From Eggerthellaceae bacterium (GTDB lineage Bacteria > Actinomycetota > Coriobacteriia > Coriobacteriales > Eggerthellaceae), in the NCBI GenBank assembly GCA_900753095.1, contig CAADXT010000022.1:1-8091 (forward strand): DNA of 8,091 nt, written 5' to 3'. This document shows positions 1 through 4,916 of the stretch, piece by piece. The position numbers and the translations under genes were made by a program. The notes under the pieces were generated by a model. It did not search any database, had not been told where the DNA came from, and saw only the letters and a list, made by a program, of their open reading frames with translations. Position 1 is the first letter of the stretch; each line of letters begins with the position of its first letter.

Positions 1-252
1 ATGGCGGGCGAGCAGATCTACGACGAGGAGAACCCCTTGGGTACCACGTACGAAGACGCGTGCTGGGTTCACTTCTACATCATCCTGGGCATGATCCTTT
101 CCGGCATCTATGGCCTGGGCGTGATGTTCCGCCGCTTGAACCACATCCGCAGGCTCCGCAACGACATGAACGATGTGCTGGGCAACGGTGATGGCTCGGA
201 TGCCGAAAAGGCACCCGCTGCCACCACCAACCCCGCAGGAATGGAGGCGTAG
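1..252 (+). CDS. Small single-helix membrane protein, hypothetical
   Basis: The reading frame opens with ATG at the first base of the window and gives 83 residues. Because nothing upstream is visible, the true start could lie further 5'. One hydrophobic helix spans about residues 22-43 (FYIILGMILSGIYGLGVMF). It is followed at once by a basic cluster (RRLNHIRRLR, 44-53), which by the positive-inside rule puts the C-terminus in the cytoplasm. The last 20 residues are Ala/Pro/Thr-rich and look disordered. Its end carries the Shine-Dalgarno GGAGG (243-247) of the next gene, three bases separate the two genes, and they are surely cotranscribed. I recognise no family; a membrane anchor or accessory subunit would fit, but no function can be assigned. 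Confidence 0.7.
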   Translation: MAGEQIYDEENPLGTTYEDACWVHFYIILGMILSGIYGLGVMFRRLNHIRRLRNDMNDVLGNGDGSDAEKAPAATTNPAGMEA

Positions 253-255
253 GCA

Positions 256-768
256 ATGAAGAAGAGCAACGTCATTGTTCTGGCCGTTGCTGCCTTGGTG
301 GCGGCCTTCCTCCTGTTCCTGTGGTACTACTTGGGCTTCAACCATATAGACAGCCCGTTTGATTTGGTGCTTACCGTTGTATGGTGGCTGGGCATTGCGC
401 TTATCGTGGGCGGCATCATCTACGTGGAGCGCAAGCGCCAGCGCCAGATTCGCACCATCTACGTTTCGCCTACCGCGCTCTACAACAGCGAGCAGGGCAT
501 CGTGGCGCTGCATGGCACCACGCTTATGGAGGCAATGCGCGGAATCCTTGGCGAGCTGGAATACAGCTTTGCCAAGGAAGACCTGCCCGACAGGAAGACC
601 TTCGATTATCGTTTCGTGGTGCAAACCGACGAATACAAGGAAGGTAACGAGGAAAAGGGCGAAGAGCCCACTTGGAAAGGCACAGTTACCAAGATCGATC
701 GCGAAAACGGCAACGTGGAAACGTCGTTCGAAGACGAGCAGGAACTGCTTAAGGCGCTTGCAGCATAG
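256..768 (+). CDS. Two-helix membrane protein with cytoplasmic C-terminal domain, hypothetical
   Basis: A 170-residue protein starting at ATG 256, eight bases after GGAGG at 243-247, inside the end of the preceding gene. Two hydrophobic helices are visible at about residues 5-27 and 36-57. A strongly basic stretch (ERKRQRQIR, 58-66) follows, so both termini should be cytoplasmic. Residues 67-170 form a soluble, charged domain with alternating beta-like stretches (YRFVVQT, WKGTVTKID) and an acidic linker (EYKEGNEEKGEE, 126-137). No catalytic motif is visible and I do not recognise the family. It forms a two-gene unit with the upstream small membrane protein, and a strong terminator starts 21 bases after the stop, so the pair is the end of an operon. 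Confidence 0.8.
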   Translation: MKKSNVIVLAVAALVAAFLLFLWYYLGFNHIDSPFDLVLTVVWWLGIALIVGGIIYVERKRQRQIRTIYVSPTALYNSEQGIVALHGTTLMEAMRGILGELEYSFAKEDLPDRKTFDYRFVVQTDEYKEGNEEKGEEPTWKGTVTKIDRENGNVETSFEDEQELLKALAA

Positions 769-788
769 CAAAGCGCCAACCACGGTTG

Positions 789-828
789 AACGGCCAGCCC
801 AATGCACGGGCTGGCCGTTTCGTTTTTA
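789..828 (+). terminator. Intrinsic terminator of the two-gene membrane-protein unit
   Basis: A perfect 12-bp stem pairs 789-800 (AACGGCCAGCCC) with 808-819 across a 7-base loop. It is followed by TTCGTTTTT. It ends the unit of the two small membrane proteins. Confidence 0.92.
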
Positions 829-1024
829 TTCGGAGTTTATGGGTGCTGTTTGGCAAAAATGAACAGCAAAGCCGCAGGTTGAGCGGTTGTATTAACGATT
901 TCAATGAGTTCAAGAAAAGTGGGCGGCATTATAGAGGCTTTGAGTGCAAGAAAAAAGCCTCTATGAAGGATTTATGTGCAAAATGCCCATCAATGTTAAC
1001 GAAATGGGTAACAAAAAGCACTTG
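829..1024. other. Noncoding gap with small hairpins
   Basis: No credible gene is present; short open frames here lack ribosome sites and protein-like composition. A perfect 11-bp inverted repeat pairs ATAGAGGCTTT (931-941) with 954-964 around a 12-base loop. It lacks a U-tract on either strand, so it is not an obvious terminator. A second, weaker one pairs CCCAT (986-990) with ATGGG (1004-1008) around a GTTAAC centre. Their role is unknown. Confidence 0.55.
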
Positions 1025-1055
1025 AACATGTTCGAAACATGTTCATAACCCGTTC
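1025..1055. promoter_or_regulatory. Operator cluster A: three 9-bp palindromes at 11-bp period
   Basis: AACATGTTC occurs at 1025-1033 and again at 1036-1044, and a variant AACCCGTTC at 1047-1055. All three are exactly 11 bp apart, so they lie on one face of the helix. The last also forms CCGTTC/GAACGG (1050-1055 with 1063-1068). The cluster lies about 35 bp upstream of the -35 box of the 66-residue membrane protein gene, a position more typical of an activator. The same palindrome recurs around the LysR gene in this window. The binding protein is unknown; phased copies suggest cooperative dimers. Confidence 0.6.
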
Positions 1056-1081
1056 GTGCACAGAACGGCCCGCAATGGGTT

Positions 1082-1118
1082 GTCCGCAGCTTGCATTCGG
1101 TTTTTGCGGACGTACTAT
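1082..1118 (+). promoter_or_regulatory. Probable promoter of the 66-aa membrane protein, with flanking inverted repeat
   Basis: TTGCAT (1091-1096) and TACTAT (1113-1118) are spaced 16 bp and make a plausible -35/-10 pair, placing the start near 1125. An inverted repeat, GTCCGCA (1082-1088) and TGCGGAC (1105-1111), brackets the -35 box and could be a second, repressor-type operator. The mapping is by consensus only. Confidence 0.5.
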
Positions 1119-1223
1119 AAACCTGCACTTTGAGTTGCGCATGAAAGCGTGCACAGGTGCTTTTATAAGGTTTTAGGTTCGGCTGGATGGAAGCCGAATT
1201 GCGTCCAGGAGGATTGGTTACCA

Positions 1224-1424
1224 ATGGCATATGTAGTAGCAATTTCTGCATTCTTCGTTGTTGCAGCATTCGCTGTGTTCATCAAGTTTGACTGCGGCAA
1301 CGGCGCCGCTCTTGAGGCGGGGGCTCTTAAGGCTCGCGCTGAGAAGCAGGCAAAGCTTGCAGAAGAGTCTCGCAACGTATACCTTCGCCAGTTCGATGAG
1401 GCTTGCGCTGGTTTCGCCAAGTAG
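1224..1424 (+). CDS. 66-residue single-helix membrane protein, hypothetical
   Basis: I chose ATG 1224 because AGGAGG lies at 1207-1212, although the 11-base spacer is long. An in-frame ATG at 1149 exists, but it has no comparable ribosome site and would add residues with no protein-like pattern. The product opens directly with a hydrophobic helix (residues 2-20, AYVVAISAFFVVAAFAVFI). A Cys-containing turn (DCGNG, 23-27) and a charged Ala-rich helix (about 28-57, ALKARAEKQAKLAEESR) follow. The layout resembles small membrane-tethered helical proteins; no family is recognised. It is monocistronic, with its own promoter upstream and a terminator 21 bases after the stop. The phased palindromes at 1025-1055 suggest specific regulation, possibly shared with the LysR gene and the 128-aa protein. 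Confidence 0.75.
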   Translation: MAYVVAISAFFVVAAFAVFIKFDCGNGAALEAGALKARAEKQAKLAEESRNVYLRQFDEACAGFAK

Positions 1425-1445
1425 TATTTCCCTCCGGGTTTAACG

Positions 1446-1484
1446 AAAGCGTCCAAAGGGGACCTACCCTTTGGACGCTTTTTT
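1446..1484 (+). terminator. Intrinsic terminator of the 66-aa membrane protein gene
   Basis: A perfect 15-bp stem pairs AAAGCGTCCAAAGGG (1446-1460) with 1467-1481 over a 6-base loop and runs into a T-tract (1479-1484). Confidence 0.95.
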
Positions 1485-1592
1485 ATTGCCCGAAGCAGTT
1501 CAAGGGGAAAACGGAGATGGGTTGGTGGAGCACGGCAGCCCCTGATGTCGCTGGATGCCTGGGCGTCCTAAGTCATTTTTCGAAAGAGGGTA

Positions 1593-2549
1593 GTGCTGAA
1601 GCGAAAGCGATGGTACGTTAGCGCGGTGGCAATTTCGAAGAACATACGCGGTTTCAGCTTCGCCTTGCTTGGCGGCATAGGGTGGGGCTTCTCGGGCGCT
1701 TGCGCTCAGTTCCTGTTCAGCAACTACAATGCCGACCCTCTGTGGATTTCCTCGGTGCGTATGCTGTGCGCTGGTGTGGTGCTGTGCGTGCTGGCGCTTG
1801 CCATCGCACGCGGCCCCTTTTTAGCGATGTGGCGCAATCCGCGTACTGTGGCGTCCCTTGTGTTCTTCTCGGTGTTCGGTTTGGCTGCGTGCCAAATAAC
1901 CTACCTATTCGCCATCCAGAACTCGAACGCCGGCACGGCAACGGTTATCCAATACATCGGTCCGGTGCTGGTGGTGCTCTATCTGTGCGCAAAGGGGCAC
2001 AGGGCTCCCTCGAAGCGGGAAGTGCTGGCGATAATCCTGGTGGTGGGTGGCACCTACCTGTTGGCAACGCATGGCAATCCTGCAACGATGGTGCTCACCC
2101 CTGCGGGTTTGTTCTGGGCACTTATCTCGGCGGTAACGTATGCCATGTACTCCCTTATTCCCCGCAGGCTCATGCTTCATTACGGGAGTGTGCCTATTGT
2201 TGCGGGCGGTTTGCTGCTAGGCGGCATCATCTTTTCCGTGGGCATACAGTCGTGGACGGTTAATCCCGGGTTCGATCTTTCGGGCTGGCTGCTTCTTTTC
2301 GTGGGCCTGGTGTTTTTCGGCACCATTGTGGGCTTCACGCTGTATTTCCAGGCGGTGAAGGACATCGGCGCCGCAAAAACGGGCCTGGTTGCCAGCATCG
2401 AAACCGTGTCAGCTACCTTGTTCGCGGTGCTGTGGTTGGGCACGGCATTCAGCTGGATCGATATTGTGGGCTTCATCTTCATCATGGCTACGGTGTTCGT
2501 CTTGGCCAAGCACCCCGGTGATGGCGATCTAAAGCCGCACAACGAGTAG
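1593..2549 (+). CDS. EamA/DMT-superfamily transporter
   Basis: A 318-residue integral membrane protein with about ten hydrophobic helices arranged as two EamA-type halves (about residues 20-155 and 165-305). This is the usual size and duplicated layout of drug/metabolite-superfamily exporters. Family-typical stretches are GGIGWGFSG in helix 1, the PLWISSVRM segment, NAGTATVIQYIGPVLV closing the first half, and GAAKTGLVASIETVSATLFAVLWLG near the end of the second. Such proteins move amino acids, metabolites or drugs across the cytoplasmic membrane; the substrate cannot be read from sequence. The start is uncertain. GTG 1593 follows GAGG (1586-1589) by only three bases, while GTG 1626 would give 307 residues with a more usual short N-terminus but no clear Shine-Dalgarno. 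It stands alone between terminators; no clear promoter is seen in the 110 bp before it. Confidence 0.93.
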   Translation: MLKRKRWYVSAVAISKNIRGFSFALLGGIGWGFSGACAQFLFSNYNADPLWISSVRMLCAGVVLCVLALAIARGPFLAMWRNPRTVASLVFFSVFGLAACQITYLFAIQNSNAGTATVIQYIGPVLVVLYLCAKGHRAPSKREVLAIILVVGGTYLLATHGNPATMVLTPAGLFWALISAVTYAMYSLIPRRLMLHYGSVPIVAGGLLLGGIIFSVGIQSWTVNPGFDLSGWLLLFVGLVFFGTIVGFTLYFQAVKDIGAAKTGLVASIETVSATLFAVLWLGTAFSWIDIVGFIFIMATVFVLAKHPGDGDLKPHNE

Positions 2550-2654
2550 CCAGCAGTATCTTATTGCAAACATTAATAGAACACGTCCACATCAATAATA
2601 TCTAATAAGAGAATCTGTAAACCCTGCGCCATAATGAAGTCACAGCAAGTTACT
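2550..2654 (+). other. AT-rich gap preceding the hairpin RNA
   Basis: No gene. This stretch is markedly AT-rich for the window and is the only place where a promoter for the downstream RNA could sit. The best pair I see is TTAATA (2573-2578) and TAATAT (2596-2601) at 17 bp, each matching consensus at four of six positions. A single partial palindrome, AACACGTCC (2580-2588), resembles the AACRYGTTC operator. No terminator for the transporter gene is visible here. Confidence 0.3.
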
Positions 2655-2796
2655 GCTCTTGCTTGGGGAAGCAAGAGCGTGGCTCCCATTCGAAACGTGC
2701 TGGGGGGGCACGTGGTAATGGGAAGGTGAACGCCAATGGGGATTGGGGTTCACCAACCGGCAACTTTACGGGGGAGTGAGGTTGCCAATGTGGAGA

Positions 2797-2824
2797 GGGC
2801 GCCCGCAAGGGCGCCCGCTGTTTT
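2797..2824 (+). terminator. GC-palindrome hairpin with short T-run inside the RNA
   Basis: An 8-bp all-GC stem (GGGCGCCC, 2797-2804 with 2809-2816) with a GCAA loop, then GCTGTTTT. The T-run is short and starts four bases after the stem, so it may be a weak terminator or simply the last RNA hairpin. Confidence 0.5.
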
Positions 2825-2873
2825 CCAAGAACCGTTATGAGGCCCACAAGGAGGGCAGGTTCTTAGCTCATGC

Positions 2874-2904
2874 AAGCCAGGCAGCGCCTGGCTTTTCTTT
2901 TTCC
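2874..2904 (+). terminator. Intrinsic terminator upstream of the LysR gene
   Basis: A perfect 9-bp stem AAGCCAGGC (2874-2882) with 2886-2894 over loop AGC, followed by TTTTCTTTTTCC. No protein gene precedes it within 300 bp, so it most likely ends the hairpin RNA at 2655 onward. Confidence 0.88.
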
Positions 2905-2988
2905 TTTTGCCAAAAGCGGATATTCGGCGCCTGTTCTTCTATTCCCTTGGGGAATCCTAAATCCCCATTTCAAATGGGTACTTTCTAA

Positions 2989-3013
2989 AACGTGTTCTAA
3001 ATTGAACATGTTC
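2989..3013. promoter_or_regulatory. Operator cluster B: two AACRYGTTC palindromes before the LysR gene
   Basis: AACGTGTTC (2989-2997) and AACATGTTC (3005-3013) are 16 bp apart. They are preceded by TTTCTAA (2983-2989), which resembles the TTCTAAAA linker of the cluster after the LysR gene. Relative to the extended -10 at 3041 they would occupy about -64 to -40, an activator or autoregulatory position. Confidence 0.55.
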
Positions 3014-3037
3014 GGTGCGTTTTACGTGGGGTTTTGC

Positions 3038-3046
3038 TGCTATCAT
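3038..3046 (+). promoter_or_regulatory. Probable extended -10 promoter of the LysR gene
   Basis: TGC-TATCAT (TG at 3038-3039, hexamer 3041-3046) fits an extended -10. No convincing -35 lies 17 bp upstream, as is common for activated or extended -10 promoters. It would start transcription near 3053, about 60 bases before the ATG. Confidence 0.4.
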
Positions 3047-3112
3047 CAAAGCAGTGCACGAATGCGCGCCTTGGTTTTGCCGGGCAATCCGTATTCGGCA
3101 AAGGAGGGGGAA

Positions 3113-4009
3113 ATGAGAGTTGAAGATTTGCGCTATTTCGAGCATCTTGCTGAAGTGCTCAACTACACACGCGCATCGAAAGATCTAGACATTTCGCAGC
3201 CAACCCTTTCGTTGGCTATCAAGCGCCTGGAAGAGGAATGGGGCGTTCAGCTGTTCTCGCGCAACCGTTCCACGGTAGAGCTTACCGACATCGGGCGCGA
3301 CATATCCGATTGCGTAACCGGCGCCCTGCGCAGCCTCGATCGTGCCCGCGTGCTGGCCGAGGAATCGTTGGGTACGGAAAACGCCGTTATAAACCTGGGC
3401 ACCATCCACGCTATGCAGGGCAAATTCTGGTCGCAGGCCTTGTTTGAGTTCCGTGAGAAGAGCTCGTACGACCCGCACATCACGGTAACGCAGGCCTATT
3501 CGCGCGAGCTGCTGCGCCGCTTGCGCACGGGCCAGCTCGATGTGGCGTTTGCCAGCCGCATCGAAGACACGCCCGATCTGCGCTACAACCTGTGCTGGTC
3601 GCAGCCGCTGGTGCTGGGCGTGAACCGCAAGCACCCGTTGGCCAAGCAAAAGGACGTTTCCCTTGCCGACTTGAAGGGGCTGGAGATCCTTTCTTATGAC
3701 CCCGCATCGCCGGTGTACCAGGAAATCTCCGACCTTATAGAGGGCTACGACCTCGATGTGCAGTTCTCATACGACGACGAGATAACCCTTTCCTCGCTGG
3801 TGGCGGCCAACGAATCGAAAACGGCGCTGTTCTGCTATTCGCTGATGATCAACGCATTCGACGATGTGGTGTGCCTGCCGGTGCGCGAGGCGCCGGTCGA
3901 CTTCCACAAAACCTATGTGGTGAGCCGTGATGAGGGCCGTCAGCCCAAGGTTGTGCAGGAATTTATCGATTTTATGAGTGCGCATCGTTTTCCTCGTTTG
4001 TTGGGCTAA
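3113..4009 (+). CDS. LysR-family transcriptional regulator
   Basis: A 298-residue protein, the usual LysR length. ATG 3113 follows AAGGAGG (3101-3107) with a 5-base gap. The frame stays open upstream to 2870, but that stretch holds a terminator, operators and the promoter, so it is not coding. The N-terminal winged helix-turn-helix (residues 1-60) shows the family signature: MRVEDLRYFEHLAEVLNYTRASKDLDISQPTL, then SLAIKRLEEEWGVQLFSR. A linker helix follows, then a type 2 periplasmic-binding-like effector domain (about 90-290) with LRTGQLDVAFASR and PLVLGVNRKHPLAK. The inducer is unknown. Copies of AACRYGTTC lie before and after the gene, which would fit autoregulation and control of the next gene, but the palindrome is unlike the classic T-N11-A site. 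It is probably monocistronic; no terminator follows. Confidence 0.95.
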   Translation: MRVEDLRYFEHLAEVLNYTRASKDLDISQPTLSLAIKRLEEEWGVQLFSRNRSTVELTDIGRDISDCVTGALRSLDRARVLAEESLGTENAVINLGTIHAMQGKFWSQALFEFREKSSYDPHITVTQAYSRELLRRLRTGQLDVAFASRIEDTPDLRYNLCWSQPLVLGVNRKHPLAKQKDVSLADLKGLEILSYDPASPVYQEISDLIEGYDLDVQFSYDDEITLSSLVAANESKTALFCYSLMINAFDDVVCLPVREAPVDFHKTYVVSRDEGRQPKVVQEFIDFMSAHRFPRLLG

Positions 4010-4014
4010 TATAG

Positions 4015-4047
4015 AACACGTTCTAAAACATGTTCTAAAACGCGTTC
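4015..4047. promoter_or_regulatory. Operator cluster C: three AACRYGTTC palindromes at 12-bp period
   Basis: AACACGTTC (4015-4023), AACATGTTC (4027-4035) and AACGCGTTC (4039-4047) repeat every 12 bp with identical TAA linkers. Every copy fits AACRYGTTC exactly. The cluster begins 6 bases after the LysR stop codon and lies about 70 bp before the next start codon, so it probably governs the 128-aa membrane protein. No clear promoter hexamers are seen. Confidence 0.65.
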
Positions 4048-4117
4048 AGCTTCAAGCGAGAGGGGAATCCTTGGAGCAGGGAAGCGCGTTAGCCAACAAT
4101 ATCGAGGGGATGTGTTC

Positions 4118-4504
4118 ATGATGCAAAAGGGACACCATGATCAGGGAAAAGCACACGCAGCCTTTTCGTATGCCAACGAGCAGGGCTTGAAGCAGAAGGC
4201 CACCGCGCCTAATCCGCCCGCAGAAGCCCAGGCAGAGCTGCTTTCTTTCACGGCGAAGGCTCGTTGGTTTGCGCTTGGCTTGGTGGGCGGCATTTTCGCC
4301 ATGATTGCCAAGCTGGCACTTCCCTGCAAGCTTTCCTTCGAGCAGCGCAAGCAGTCTGAATGGGCCGTATGGGCAGGGTTTGCGGTTAACACCTTCATCC
4401 TGGTGGTGCTTATCAATACGGGCTGCATCGATGCAGCTATCGCGGGCATGTCGGGCGCTGCGGCGGCTCCTGCTTCCGCTCCCGTGTCTCCGGCATTCGG
4501 CTAG
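4118..4504 (+). CDS. 128-residue two-helix membrane protein, hypothetical
   Basis: ATG 4118 is chosen because GAGGGGA (4104-4110) sits seven bases before it. GTG 4112 is too close to that site, and ATG 4121 immediately follows as a less likely option. The first 45 residues are polar, Ala/Lys/His-rich and probably cytoplasmic. Hydrophobic helices lie at about 49-68 (RWFALGLVGGIFAMIAKLAL) and 82-102 (WAVWAGFAVNTFILVVLIN). A basic loop (KLSFEQRKQ, 71-79) separates them. The C-terminus (from about 110) is an Ala/Pro/Ser-rich tail, GAAAAPASAPVSP. No family is recognised. It follows the LysR gene in the same direction, and the triple palindrome between them suggests regulated expression. It ends at a terminator. 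Function unknown; the gene is well supported by ribosome site, composition and terminator. Confidence 0.75.
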   Translation: MMQKGHHDQGKAHAAFSYANEQGLKQKATAPNPPAEAQAELLSFTAKARWFALGLVGGIFAMIAKLALPCKLSFEQRKQSEWAVWAGFAVNTFILVVLINTGCIDAAIAGMSGAAAAPASAPVSPAFG

Positions 4505-4541
4505 GCTCGTAGAACCTCGGCGCGGCAAACATATCTGAAAC

Positions 4542-4577
4542 AAAAGCGGTTCGGGCGCGTGCCCCGGGCCGCTTTTT
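4542..4577 (+). terminator. Intrinsic terminator of the 128-aa protein gene
   Basis: An 8-bp outer stem AAAAGCGG (4542-4549) pairs with 4569-4576. An inner CGGG/CCCG stem (4552-4555 with 4563-4566) extends it, and a T-run (4573-4577) overlaps the 3' arm. Confidence 0.85.
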
Positions 4578-4742
4578 CGTTGCGAGGCGGTGAGGCGCGG
4601 AAAGGAAGGGGCTTTTCGCAGCTCACAAAGGGGATATTTTGCGCTTCACCAGGTGTTACGACAATACGGAGGGCGTTTGCTCGATGGTTCGGCGAGCCTG
4701 AGCCTGCCGCCTACCGTGCCAGCTGCTCCGCTTGCGCGAAAA
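4578..4742. other. Noncoding gap before the glutamine synthetase control region
   Basis: Open frames cross this stretch, but they have no ribosome site and an unnatural Arg/Pro/Ala-rich composition. I see no gene, no convincing promoter pair and no repeat. TTGCGC (4639-4644) with GACAAT (4660-4665) is the nearest to a promoter, with a poor 15-bp spacing. Confidence 0.35.
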
Positions 4743-4767
4743 CCCCCGCGAAACGATGCGGCGGGGG
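4743..4767 (+). repeat. GC-rich hairpin upstream of glutamine synthetase
   Basis: CCCCCGC (4743-4749) pairs with 4761-4767 over an 11-base loop. No T-run follows, so it is not a classical terminator. It could block readthrough or belong to the promoter region. Confidence 0.4.
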
Positions 4768-4770
4768 AGT

Positions 4771-4808
4771 GAAACAAACCCGTTGCGCGTGCGAAAACTG
4801 TTCGAAAC
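4771..4808. promoter_or_regulatory. Four half-sites in 11-bp register upstream of glutamine synthetase
   Basis: GAAAC (4771-4775), GTTGC (4782-4786), GAAAA (4793-4797) and GAAAC (4804-4808) each start exactly 11 bp apart. This echoes the actinobacterial GlnR box, alternating GTnAC and GAAAC units with 6-bp gaps, though two of the four units deviate. The last unit also belongs to TGTTCGAAACA (4799-4809), identical to 1029-1039 in operator cluster A. Either OmpR-type nitrogen control or the local AACRYGTTC-binding regulator could act here. Confidence 0.35.
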
Positions 4809-4844
4809 AAATGCTGATTAGGGTTGAGAGGTACCGAAAAGGCA

Positions 4845-4896
4845 GCTTTGGTTATGGCAAAATAACCAAAAGCCGTTAAGTAGCCGCGCAAGCGGC
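4845..4896 (+). promoter_or_regulatory. Two tandem hairpins in the glutamine synthetase leader
   Basis: GCTTTGGTTAT (4845-4855) pairs with 4862-4873, with one bulged A, over the loop GGCAAA. GCCGC (4883-4887) pairs with GCGGC (4892-4896) over a GCAA tetraloop. The second ends 11 bases before the ribosome site GGAG (4908-4911), so they could affect translation or mRNA stability. I recognise no riboswitch family. Confidence 0.45.
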
Positions 4897-4916
4897 GATA
4901 CCCAAAAGGAGAAAAG

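Larger units (their letters stand above)
2655..2904 (+). ncRNA. Putative structured RNA: tandem hairpins with G-run loops
   Basis: Five hairpins follow one another almost without gaps. H1: GCTCTTGCTT (2655-2664), loop GGGG, partner 2669-2678, 10 bp perfect. H2: CCCATT (2685-2690) with 2717-2722, then ACGTGC (2695-2700) with 2708-2713 around TGGGGGG. H3: GGTGAAC (2725-2731) with 2748-2754, a G-G mismatch, then CCAAT (2733-2737), loop GGGG, ATTGG (2742-2746). H4: 2759-2769 with 2776-2786, 11 bp, loop GGGGGA. H5: GGGCGCCC (2797-2804), GCAA tetraloop, 2809-2816, then TTTT. A sixth, looser stem pairs AAGAACC (2827-2833) with 2858-2864, and a strong terminator closes the region. H4 contains two T-G pairs that stay paired only if the + strand is transcribed. 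Frames through the region are not protein-like. It matches no RNA family I can name. It could be a free small RNA or a leader of the LysR gene; the terminators favour the former. Confidence 0.6.

Noticed and set aside
1025..1055. CRISPR array or plasmid iterons
   Set aside because: The repeat unit is only 9 bases with 2-3-base linkers, in groups of three, with no cas or replication gene nearby. Operator sites fit better.
2650..2847. Protein-coding or minus-strand RNA interpretation of the hairpin chain
   Set aside because: Open frames in both directions are short and Pro/Arg-rich by palindrome composition. Minus-strand transcription would break two pairs in H4 into A-C mismatches, and I see no U-tract at the H1 end.
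2870..3112. N-terminal extension of the LysR frame back to an ATG at 2870
   Set aside because: The stretch contains a strong terminator, two operator palindromes and a promoter. A strong ribosome site directly precedes ATG 3113, and the LysR domain begins exactly there.
1025..4047. Reading the AACRYGTTC palindromes as LexA/SOS boxes
   Set aside because: The Gram-positive LexA box is GAAC-4-GTTC. Here the core is GAAC-2-GTTC or AAAC-2-GTTC, and the neighbouring genes are not repair genes.
4559..4879. Open frames between the 128-aa protein and glutamine synthetase
   Set aside because: They begin inside the terminator, or lack a ribosome site, and give Arg/Pro/Cys-rich sequence with no domain pattern.
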